This document shows positions 40,301 to 52,536 of a DNA stretch of 64,000 nt, in pieces. Every line of letters starts with the position of its first letter. Positions within the stretch are counted from its first letter, which is position 1. The notes under the pieces are model-generated. The model was given only the letters and a program-made list of their open reading frames with translations. It was not told the DNA's origin and searched no databases. Made by a program: the position numbers and the translations under genes. Source of the stretch: Metaphire vulgaris (Eukaryota; Annelida; Clitellata; Crassiclitellata; Megascolecidae); contig CM030834.1 in the NCBI GenBank assembly GCA_018105865.1, positions 18,532,719-18,596,718 of the forward strand. Direction: 5' to 3'.

Positions 40301-43300
40301 CCAATATAACTGTTAATTAGCTATATCTTCGCATAGAAACTTTTTCTTTGGCTCATGGAAATTGAACCGTATGGGAATTTGATTGGTGCTCCCTAGTTGT
40401 TTGAAATTTTGCCAATTTTGTAAATATAGGCATCTGTCCAGTGAAAGTCGAGCAAAGGAAGTTTGGCTGGGCTTGCATTTTACTATGCTATGAGATTATG
40501 TTTGCATCGTTTAATCTGTTCCAAAACCCCGAGCGATTTTTTGTAGGTTTGGCCAGCTCTTGCAGTCATAGGCGGGATAGACCGTGGCCTTCGTATGGGT
40601 GGACGTTGTAGGTCGAAGGTAAGCGGACGAAATGGAACCCTACTTGGGACCATGAAGGAAAGTTCCATTTCTGCCAAAGTGCTTTGGGATGATTCCGATG
40701 CCATCATAAGGTGAATTTTATATGGAATTTCCTGTAACTGTAATGTTTCAAGTGACTGAAATTGTCTTGTACAATCGCTTTGTTGCAACCTTGTGGCAAA
40801 TTATCCAAAAATTTGGCATGTTGCCATCAGATGTGATGAATCAGAAGTTAATAGTCATTTCTGTTGTAGTACTGAAGTGCTGACTTTGTTATTCACTGTG
40901 TGCAGATTGCATTGCATTTATTTCATTAATTAATCGACTAGTTATTTGTAAAATAAGCACTTGACTCAATTTCATTTAATATTATGACAATATCTGCTGA
41001 TTCAGAGTGCTTCTGCAGAGTGCCGTGACTCAGGAAACATTGCAGTTAATTAGCATGTTGATGATTAAGTTGAATATGTCAATTCTATTATTCTTTAGTA
41101 ATTGGACGTCTTAGGGCAGGGGTGTCAAGACTTTTTGGGCGGCGGGCCAAATGACATGTCTTCCTTGTCCTCGCGGGCCAAATGCATAAATGCTTGTCAA
41201 TATTATATTTCAAAATCTGAGCTATCTAAAAATCTGAAGTAAAATGACGAAAACATTAAATGGCCATATACTCATTACATTATTTACATTGATTTTATTA
41301 CAACCTATTGTTGTAACTATATATGACAAACCGTATTCTAGTCATGCCTAACAGAAGCAGTTACATTTCAAACTCTGTTAATGGCAAAGAACTGAAGATC
41401 AACTTGAAAACATATAAAGTTAGATGATGGCCGATGTAGATTGGGAAGCTGATGAGACGTGACATTGCTTATTTTTCACTACTTTAGCAATGTCTGGTCT
41501 TAAACCTGCAGCCAAAGCTACTCTCAAATTTACCGAGGGTTTTGCTAACTAGCACAAGTATGCTAGGTGAGTATAGGGCTGCATATATTGAATATAAATA
41601 CACGTATATATTTTGACCATTGGACGAAGAATAGATTTTTAAAAAGACTGTGTATCATGTGGTTTGAAATGGCTCGCCCTTTTTGTGGCATTTCAAACTC
41701 TCTAGAATAAAATTGTGACAGAATATATTGACAACTCTAGAACAATTTGACACAATGAAGATGGAAGCAAACGAAAATGTAGTTTTAATTCGTTTCATCA
41801 CTCCTCTGAATTTTTGCATATAGCCAGCTTTAACAATAGTCCTTCCATAGGCTCACCATTTTGTGGCATTTCGAACGCTCTAGAATAAAATTGAGGTGGA
41901 ATATATTGATAATCCCGGAATGATTTAACGTATTAAGATGGGGACACAAGAAAATGTGGTTTTAATTCGTTTCAAACTCCTGTGAATTTTTGCATATCTA
42001 TAGCTTGCTGTAACAATAGTCCTTCCATAGGCTCACCATTTTGTGACATTTCAAATGCTCTAGAATAAAATTGAGATGGAATATATTGACAATCCCAGAA
42101 TGATTTGATGCATTAAAGATGGGGACACAAGAAAATGTGGTTTTAATTCATTGCAAACTCCTCTGAATTTTTGCATATCTATAGCTTGCTGTAACAATAG
42201 CTAGTCGTTCCATAGGCTCACCATTTTGTGGCATTTTGAATGCTCTAGAATAAAATTGAGATGGAATATATTGACAATCCCGGAATAATTTGATCATTAA
42301 AGATGGGGACTCAAAAAAATATGGTTTTAATTCGTTTCATCACTCCTCTGAATGTTTGCATATCTACTGTCTAGTCTACTGTAGCAATAGTCCTTGCGTA
42401 GACTAATGTCAAACAGGGAATTGATTTCATAATATTTTTGTTGTCTATGCAACTGTAGTAATCTCCCGCTGTTGATGTAGCGCGTCGATATTATGGTTCA
42501 GTCAACATCACCAATGAAACTCAAAATCCAAAAAAGATTTATGCTCTTGCATTTATTTGTCACGCCTGAAAAACACAGGATGTACGATTCTACGTCAAAG
42601 CAATTTTTAAAATCCAAAAATATTCTGCACGAAACCAATTTCTCCAGTCAAACAAGATTTTACATCAAGCCAATTTCATACATAAACTTTTAATAAAAAT
42701 TTTTAAACATTTATATTTTCGCGGGCCAAATAAAATCAGCCCATGGGCCAAACTTGGCCTGCGGGCCAAGGTTTTGACACCCTGTCTTAGGGCCATTCAA
42801 ACATTAATGCTATCAATGGCAATAGTAATAACAGCATTAATGATTATTATGCTTACTTAACTGAGAAGTTCTGCGATTTATTACGATATTGTTTGTTGAA
42901 GTACAAATTGATTTGTTTGGGAAGTGTCTTGCTTTTTTAAATGGGTTATTATTTGAAATAGGATTTGTTTTACTGTAGACATTTATTTTAAGTCTGTTTG
43001 TATTTCAGTGATTGCCCAATCAATAGCCTAGAACCGGTAGAACCTCCTGATTTTGATGCTTCAAGACTGCGAGATCTGTCTCCAGTGCTTCTCCAGGACC
43101 TAATGAATCTAACATTCATGAGTGACGAAAAACTAGGTACAAATCCACTGTACCCGAAGGCCCAGCATTTTTCTCCTGAGACTTTTCCGCCGGGGAAAAG
43201 CTATGCACCTTCGTCCGACAAAGACTCCTTCGAATTAATCGCCGACGATAAGCAGCACCTCAGCGGCGGCAGAACGACCGATTCAAAGTCGGTCAATCGT

Positions 43301-46300
43301 GACGACGAACTTACCGACCACAATGCCGACAAAAAGCAGCCGGGCCTCGGCTCTATACCACCACGGTCTCGCAGCGAAGGGGATGACGAAGCATTGCTCT
43401 CTGTTTCAGAGAGCCTCTCTCTACCCTTTGTCAGCTGCAGCGACGAGAGCTCACAGGGGCGCCCTGCCTCTGCAGAACTTCAGTCAAGACCAGAGAGCTT
43501 GAAAAGAACTGCCAGTGCTTTTCAGCGGGCTAATGCAGAAACGGAACTTGGAGCGTCTGTGAACAGTTGAGTAGTAACTAGACGTCCGGATAGTTAACAC
43601 TAGTCTATTTTATTATGACTTCTCTGTTATGAGCACGGCCACTTTGTGGGTATGTGCTGCAATTATGCCAACACTGGTGGTACCTGTTAAATACAATAAA
43701 TACTGTTTGGGCTAGATGATGCTAATTTTTCAAGCCGTGCGTGTTTTCTTATGCCTTTTTGGTGGGCCTTGTGTGTGTTGTGTGCGCGTGTGTGTGTGAG
43801 TGTCAGTGGCAGCGGCTTCTATCCCCCCCTTGCAGCCGGGCTCAATTCCCCCCAAATTACAAATTCCCCCCCCCAAATTACAAATTGCCCCTGTTAATTT
43901 GCTCCCTTGTAGACTTAGTATTATATTCAGCTTTTCATCCTTTGTGTTAGGCATAGCTATCATGGATTATGTCACGGTCAGTGTTATTTTGAATCAATAT
44001 CAGTCTCGGTTCAGTTCAGATTAGTAGCAAAATATCCCCCCATTTTTTTCCGGCACAGCTTAGAAACAAAATAGATAGAAGCCCCTGGTCAGTGGCTGTG
44101 GGTGTGTTGCTTATTTTTGCTTAGAAACAAAATGATGAAATGAAAAATATATGCTTTTTGCAGATGATTGTCCAGATTCTATCAAGAGTGATGAAGCAGA
44201 TGCTGCAAATCCAACCGACAGATATGACCACAAGGACATTACGCCATCTTCTGAATCTTTCGCAGTGCAATATTCTGCTATGTCTGAATTTAAACTTCTT
44301 CAGATGGCTGCACTGCAGCTTGGCGCTGTGAAATGTCTTAATGTTATTTTGAGCAGCAGTAAGTTTGTTGAACTCCTTCTAGTTCCAAAGTGTGACCTGG
44401 GATCGACAAAGAAAATTGTCAACGATAGCTTGAAATGTGAGAGCGAGGGAGAGATGAGGGAAACACTGCGTATGATTTTGAAGCAAATGGTCAAGCGAGC
44501 TGTAATGCCTTCGCCAATCAAAAGGAGTATTCAGCTGCTGGAACTTGAGCGGGCACAGAGCATGCTTCAGAAAGTCACCATCTACCTGCATGCCGAAGAA
44601 ACAGTTGGTATCCAAAATATTAAAGGTAGGTCGATGTTGGATTTCTTACTATAATTTCTATAGTATTACTTTTGTGCACTTACTTACTTTTAGAGAATTT
44701 CAATATTAGTTGGACTTGCTGAAACAATATTCTAATCTGATCTCTTATTGATTAATTATTCCTGTCTGCAGTTAAACTTTCTTGAATCGTGGAGATTTAC
44801 TTATTATTAAGATTGTTATAAATCTGTAACTGTTGAATAATATTTACTATTTTGTCAAAGTGTGTTCATAACTTGAACTTCTCAGTAAAACTTAAGTATA
44901 AATGTTGTAGCTATTCTTGATGTTGTGGTGTGATCATTATTGTTAATATATTGGACCTAATTTAATCGAGCATTGGGTATATGGTGCTATAAGTCTTTTG
45001 CTTTGACCCTAAACTGCCAGCCTTGCCTTTATCTCTGGGCTTTGTTTGTTTGTTTATGTGTGCATGTGTGTGTTTTAATACTACACATCCATAGGTAATA
45101 CTTATAAAATTGTATCTTTGCAGTGGTTTCACTTTATATTCTCCAGACATTTTTGGCTATACCAACAATATATTAGAGAATTCTTAGGGAAAATACTTAT
45201 GCAGTCTAAAGCGTATTTGTTTTGAAAATGCTCAGAAACATCCTTACAAACAATTGTGAACATTTTTCAGTATGCTTAGCATCAGTTCAGTGTTTATAAT
45301 GCCTGATGAACCTACATGTTCATAATTTGGTGCAATATTGTTGGCTCATACATTCCTAAAAGTCTATACCTGTGACCTCTGTGTATGCACTTGCGTTTTA
45401 TGCAGAATCACTTGAAGAATTAAAGGGTAAATCTCGTCTGAAGCAGCCTGAAGTTAGCAAGTCAGATGTGTCTCATCGTCTGCGTATTGCACTGACAACT
45501 TTGGAAAACCGAGTCAGTCACAGCTCGAGCATCACAGAAGCTGGAGCAAGGGATGGGAATGCTGGTATCCTACAGGATGCAGGGAAGCAGCGAGACCCTG
45601 CCGCGGTTGTTGCGGCAGCAGCGGGAGTCCATTCTCCATATGCTGCAGGGCTCTCGTCGAGATGCTCTTGGACAAAGGATGCAGGAAAGGCGAGATTCCT
45701 TGAACCGGTGAGACATTTGATTTGCATCTTTCCATAAGATATGCATCTGGTAGGTTTTGATTAAGTAAAATTATTATTTAGCTTCTGTCATTCAGAAAAT
45801 TCTATGACTGATGTGTTGGAACTGATGTCATTAACCCAACTGATATGTACTACATTTTTTAGATTCCAATTACTGACTATATTTATCGAAGTAATGTTTA
45901 TGGATTATCAGCCTAGATTCCCAGTGGCTGGCGCCAAATTCTTCTGCTTTCACACGAGTCGAGCAAAGCTTAAGAAGTGCTTCGATCTCTCCACCGGCTT
46001 CAGAAGATGCAGTGCGAATGCAGCTGAGATTTTCACCCGGACGCACAAGTTGAGAGACTTATAATGATAGCAACCTTTTATTTCCCTGCATATAATGCAC
46101 ATAATGCATGATGTACATGTCATGTGTACATTTTTTTGCAGGCATTCATTATTTCTTAGGGCTTGTGGGCGTTGTGGCCTATAAATTGACTTGATTTACA
46201 CAAAACTGCTCATTATATGTCATTGGTTGTTATATGAGGTAGGCGACTGGCGTAGATACTAAAGTGCAGCAATTTAAAAAAATGAGTGCTGATTATTTTA

Positions 46301-49300
46301 TTCCTTGCATTGTGCTTGTGAGTTGCTCAAATAGTGAAGGTGTTTATGTCTGTTGAACTCGTTAATCTAGGGACAGTGTTGGTGATTTAGTGATGGCACA
46401 AACAGTGTTTCATATCCTTTGCTGATAGTTAAACTATAATCCTATTGTGTTTGAAATCTGGTAAAAATTTATAATTTTCTTGTGTTTCAGCTCCTGGTCC
46501 AATTCGTAGTCGCTCCTCTCCGCCTCCATCGATCCCGATTGCAACGCCTCTGTTGGAGATGGGCTTCACTCTGCCGCAAATCAAGAAGGCCATACAGACA
46601 ACTGGTATTGTTCTTTCAAAGCTAATATTTCTTTTAGTCATTAGAGATAATAAGTTTGTGAAAGTTTTAACTAAGTTTGTATAAATGTTACTGTATGTAG
46701 TGTCAAATGATGAATGCAAAGAAGATTAAATTGTCTTTGTAAGGTATCAAGAGAGACATTGTTATAAATTTAATTTAGAGAAGTATTCTTATAAATTATG
46801 GTATTGTGTTACATATTATGCAGTACGGCACCAATAGAGATTTGAACTTTTTATAAAATTAATTTTATTGGCATTGGAAATTATGTAGGTAACTTGATTC
46901 CAAACTCCGATTACAGGAGATTGGTGACATAGGTGGCTTATGCCACTGATATAGAGTAGTTTGCCATTGCTTTCTCCAGACCTGAATTTGCCTTTGTAGC
47001 TTCACATTGCTACCAATTTATCTATGCCCAGACGGCAATGTCACCCAGAAGTACCAGGCCACACTCATTGCAAATTATTTACTATGCTTTAAAGTTTTCA
47101 ACTGCTTACTTCAGCCTTTAACAGTGTTTTTATCAATAGCGTCTTCGTAATGACGTTGATGACAGAATAGGAATGGCTGCTTGCGTTTTGGTGATGATAG
47201 GTGTTGGTGGTGAAGTGTCGGCACAAAGCATTAGTATTTTGGCTTCGTGGATGATCGATCATCCCGTTATGGATGACATACCTAGGTCTAGTAATTCTTC
47301 GATCACATCAGGGAGCAACAGACAGTCCGATGTGGCTGCCATTACCACCCAGAGTGAGCCGCCTACTCCACAGGGAGCAGAAACATCCAGAGCTCCTATT
47401 GCTCGTGACAGGTAATTATTTGTAGATATATATTCATTCAGCTGTTCATCCAAACCAATGATGATGTTGCACCATTATAATGATAACATTGCAAGGTTAT
47501 AAAAAGGTTATGTTTACTAGACAGACAGACAGACAGACAGATGAGAGAGAGAGAGAGTGTGTTATAAGTTAAATCAGAGTTTTAGGTCATATGTAGTATG
47601 TTTTACTGGCTTCGCTGAGAATTGATGTAGATGTATTTGATAAAACTTGAATTGATTTCCGCTTATGCTGTGAATCATTTTATTTCAGTAGATTCCAAGT
47701 GTTCTTGTCAGGGTGCGCAAGCATTCACGCAGATAAATACATCGATGAATATAAGTGTTTTAGGAAACTTAAATACTTTGGTCACATAATTTGAGCAGAC
47801 AATCTATGTACAATGATACTGCACGGCAGAATTAACGGCAGGAGGAAGAGAGGCCGGCCTCGTAGACAATGGGCGGACGATATTGCGGAATGGACAAAAC
47901 AACCAATTATCAATTGCATCAGAACTGCAAAAGACAGAGTCATGTGGAGAACCTTGTCATCAACTTGCACAGCCTTCGATCCTCTGCAATGAGGATGGAT
48001 ACCATACCATATAAGTGTTAACTATGAGGATTGCTTTTTTATATCACTATCTTAAAATATGCTTGAAATTTTTGCTGAAGTTGTATTTCTGATTTCTTGA
48101 TCTAATACTTTTATTATTGTTTGATAGGTCTGACAGTGACTTAGCGGAGAGCGAACTTCCCGCACTGGTTAGTACAACTACTGATGACATCAATATTCAC
48201 CCGCTGGATGTGACTTTAGATAAACAGCGTCACCAGAGAAGGCTTGCACCTCTGCCACCTAAGAGATATGCAGCGCAGCGTCACAATGCTTCGAACGTCA
48301 TGAGACGTTTCTTCTCTGTTGCACGACATCAGCGTAAGCATTGGGGAGACATTTGCTCATTTACGATCTCTGTAAAATGGCTAAATGAAGATGATGCAAT
48401 TTTCAGCCATTCGGTGTGATTGGAATGAGTGCATAAACCTCTGTTGTAACATGCTGTAATGTAGCATATTTATATAGTGCCTCTTCTTGATGAACAAGCA
48501 CTCAGAAGTGCTACCACTATGGTTCCTTTGATGGGAAAATAGGTGATTTTTCGATCATTTCAAGAAGAATGATTTTCAAGTGATGTTAAAGATTTTTCAT
48601 CAGGATGTTTGTCAGCAAGAGGCAAGCAAGAAAAATGTAATTCTTGTTTGCTTGCAAATTGACGGCTTTATTATTTAACCCCTTAACTGGGGACCCCGGA
48701 TATATCTGTTCATTTTACATTGAGTTACAGTTAAATACCCAGTTAAGGGGTTAAGGGATTGATGGCTAATCTAATTCAAATGCAGTTGGTTGTAGGTAAC
48801 GATGGCCGTTATTAAGCTCTTAGGTGAGTTATTTTTGTTAAATTGAGAAGAGTCATATCGGTGGCAGTTACTCTTTGCAGCTGGGGTGCCTGAACGTGAT
48901 TCTCTTATAACGGTGAGTCCTTCGGAAGTGGACAGTGGACAGTCGCGTGACACTGCGACACAAGTTCATTCATCTGTTGATCTGCTGAGTGACCCGTATG
49001 ACGATATGGAAATCGACGAAGATCTCCTTGATGATGATGGCATGGAGGACATGTTCCATCTTGATCTTGGCCTTAGTATGCTGAGCAGTAGTGCAGTGAC
49101 CAGAATGCCTACCCTTCCACTCTTGCCTCCAAATGCAGGCATGGTTAGTCCCTGTTTTCCATCCTATGTATTCAAGATTTGTTTTGAGAGCTCTCTTATT
49201 AATGTTATTAATGTCCTATGTCTTTTTAAATGGGCAGAGTACAAAATTATTTCTCTTCCATATGGTTGCTTATTTCTTAATCATTGCATGCTTATCTGTT

Positions 49301-52300
49301 GTAATATATTCTATAAAGTACGGTGCGGTGCTTGCACTTTGAAAATCATCTGCTGTATTTGATCCACTGCTCCAACTTTATCAATCTAAGATAATTATTT
49401 TGATTAGTGATGGACCAGATGGACTGGATTGATTTTTCAAACAGCAATGAGATTGACAAATGAAAGATTTTCATGGAGAAAAGTGGTTCACAATGCAGCC
49501 AAATTTTTAAAAAAAAATGTTATGTCAAGACTTTTACTAAGTTATCTATGCATTCTCACATAAAGTTTTCTATAGGCCATTACACGAAGAACAGGGAATG
49601 CACCTCTATGCCGTTGCGCCCCAGCACGAGGATTCTAAGCGAATGCTGTACCCAAATTACTCGCATACCAGTTTTGAATTTTAATGCTTTCTTTTCTTTT
49701 ATGCAGACACCTGAGACTGATCTTGACGAGTTTGAATACTTTGTAAAGTGTGAGCTGTGCAGGTGTGAAACACCAAACATCACCTGTCACCTGCGCATAC
49801 TTCATCCAGGGTGTGGAAGTAGGTATTGAGATATGGACATTGTGTCATATATTAATATATAATATTTAGTTTTTTTGTTTTTTAGCATTCTATTGTCTGT
49901 TTTGAGCATCAGGCTAACTCCACTTTTCAGTATATTTGCTGTACTTGTTGCATAACATTTACAAAAAGGTTCAGATAAATTCATTTTGGAATAAATGTTA
50001 ACTTGAGGACTTGGTTGACTTAAATTTTATGCCTGTGTACATTTGCTGCTTTAATGTTACTGATCATCATCTTCTCCTTGTCCCTTCATGAACTGAAATT
50101 GAGGTTACGGCAGAATTTCTTTTCTCCAGCAATGTCGATCCTGTGTATTCTTGACTGTTCTGACATTTGCATTCCTGTCCACTCTTCCATGTCATCCACC
50201 CATCGTTTTTTTGGTCACCCTCTTTGTTTTGTTCCCAGCATCATTCCTTGTTGCATTGTCCTCTACAATGTTAATTTAGCATCACTGTTCAGCAGTGTAC
50301 ATGCCCAAAATATTGCAGCTTCCTTCTTTTGCACATGTTGACGAACCGTCTTTCTGTATCTGACAGTTGCAAATCCTCTTCATTGGTGTTCTCCTTTTGT
50401 CAGTCTGGCATTTATTTCTTCTTCTAGAAAGCAGTCTTCTGATATGATGGTGTCAAGGCATGTACACTTTTCCACTTGTTCCAGTAACTTCCAATCCACC
50501 CTGATGGAAATTTTGTCTCCATTTGTTATCATTACTTTTGATTTCTTTACATTTATTTGAAGCCCATGTTTTGCATTCACTTGTACCATTCTGCTTACTA
50601 GCTCTTGAACAAGCAAGCTTTACAAACTTAAGAATAATAATGAAAAATTTTTTGTCAATACAGCATTTTGTCTTGATGCCATACTACCAGATGAATTTTC
50701 CCCTATACAATTCTATAGTTCTTTCTGTTATTTGGCAAATTGCAGATGGCTGTGCCCAATCGTTCAGACTTTGTGGCGCACATCTGGAACTGGTGCCTGG
50801 TAATGCCATATGCGGTGCCACGAGTCCATATTATACCCTGTGCCAAGAATGCCGAGATCGATACATGGCAGAGGGAAGGAGTGCACGAGCGGCACCAGCC
50901 AAGGCACGAAAGAAGGATGATGCAGAGAGCGTTAAGAAAGACGTGAGATATGCTCGATTGCTACTCATGGCACCCGATCTGCTCGGAAGTACGGAATCTT
51001 CGTTTGATCCAGGTCAGTTTTTGTCGTTTATTTTATTATCTATTTATCCTATGTGTTTGATTTTTTTGTATATGTGATTATGTCATGTTCTGAAATTGTT
51101 TTATGATTGATGAAGAAGGCCTCCAATGAAAGAAGCTTCTATTTTGATTTGTCTGTAACAGATGCTTTAATGTTTGTTCTATGGAGTAACTATTGTTAAT
51201 TTGTTTGTTTGTTTATATTTTTGCTGTTTTATCAGTGATTTTGTTATGATATGAAAGAAATTCGTCTCAATTATTCTGTTCTATAACTTAATTTTGTATT
51301 TATTCAAAGAATTATGTATAAATAATGTAGGTTAAAAACAACGAACTGCAGAGTATTCCTTACTGATAGCTATGTTGAAGAAACTTTCCATGACTTGAAA
51401 ATAGCTATTATAGAATCGTGATGGTACACAGGTACAGCTGTGACTTTTGTAATTAAGTAAGATGAACAACACTCAGATTTGATTTAAGATGGTGTTCTGT
51501 AAATATGGTGTTTATGTTTTTAATTCATATTGAGACACTTGCTTTGTTTTACAGATGAATGCGAAGTTCTTTCTGACGATATAAATTTACCTTTCGTGCT
51601 TGGTGAGCGTTTTGAAAACTTGATGGGGCGCCTTGGTCTGTCTGATCGTAAACCTGTTCCGGATCCTGTTGCTTTTGAAGATTTAGATCCTCTTGGTTCA
51701 AAGGCTATCACCAATGTTCTTGGTCAGATTGATCCACTGGCAGCCATTAGTAAGTAACATTGTCATCTCTGTTCTTAATAGAAATAACTGATTTCTGAAA
51801 TTAGTCCTCATGTTTGGACTTTTCTGCCAACTGCATGGATGTACTTCAGGTTTTCAGGTTACTTTAGGTTAATCTCAGGTTAATTGATTTTTGATTCTGG
51901 TAAGTTGCTTTGACTGAGAGCCCAGTGTAAAAATGTTTTCGTCTGGGTGTTTGCTTGATGAGTTACTACTTCGTATTCGGAATTGTTTTTTTTTCAAGGA
52001 ATAGTTTTGATCGTGTCTGAGGACCTTTCTCCTGTTTCATTGCAGACGCAAACATGAAAGTGGTAGAAGATTCAAAGCGAAAATCACTCGGTGAACAGAC
52101 GCTTGTGTTGAAAGCGGCCAAAGATCGAGTGACAGCTCTTCGCCGTGCAACGGCTGCCACTCAAGTGACGCTAGCTCGATCTATGGTGCTGAGGGCACTT
52201 TCTCTACTTGCTGTCAGGTATGAAGCCTTCACCTGCTTCATAGTTGCACCTAGCATTGGCCTGTTGGCAGCATAACAATGTAATTTTGTTATTATAAGTA

Positions 52301-52503
52301 GATGTCTTCTGGGAATTTCAGATCAAAACTTTGACAAATTGATGTTATTATAGGACTACTTTGTAATGACTTTGAACGCTTTTTTATACTCAGATTTTGC
52401 CTTTACTGGTTTGGCTAGTGCAGTAAAATAGTGTTTGTTTGGTTTCTTATCTCATTGGCAGAATACTTATCGTCTTTGACATTCTTGTGGCATTCATCAC
52501 CAC

Positions 52504-52536
<33 letters not shown>

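Noticed and set aside
41117..42784. A gene inside the large intron of HERC1
   Set aside because: The short frames fall within a non-autonomous hAT element and its tandem units, with no transposase or other motif.
45708..46064. HERC1 ending at the TAA of the unshifted frame after exon 41
   Set aside because: The UBA, WD40 and RLD2 exons downstream are intact and in phase, so the gene does not end here.
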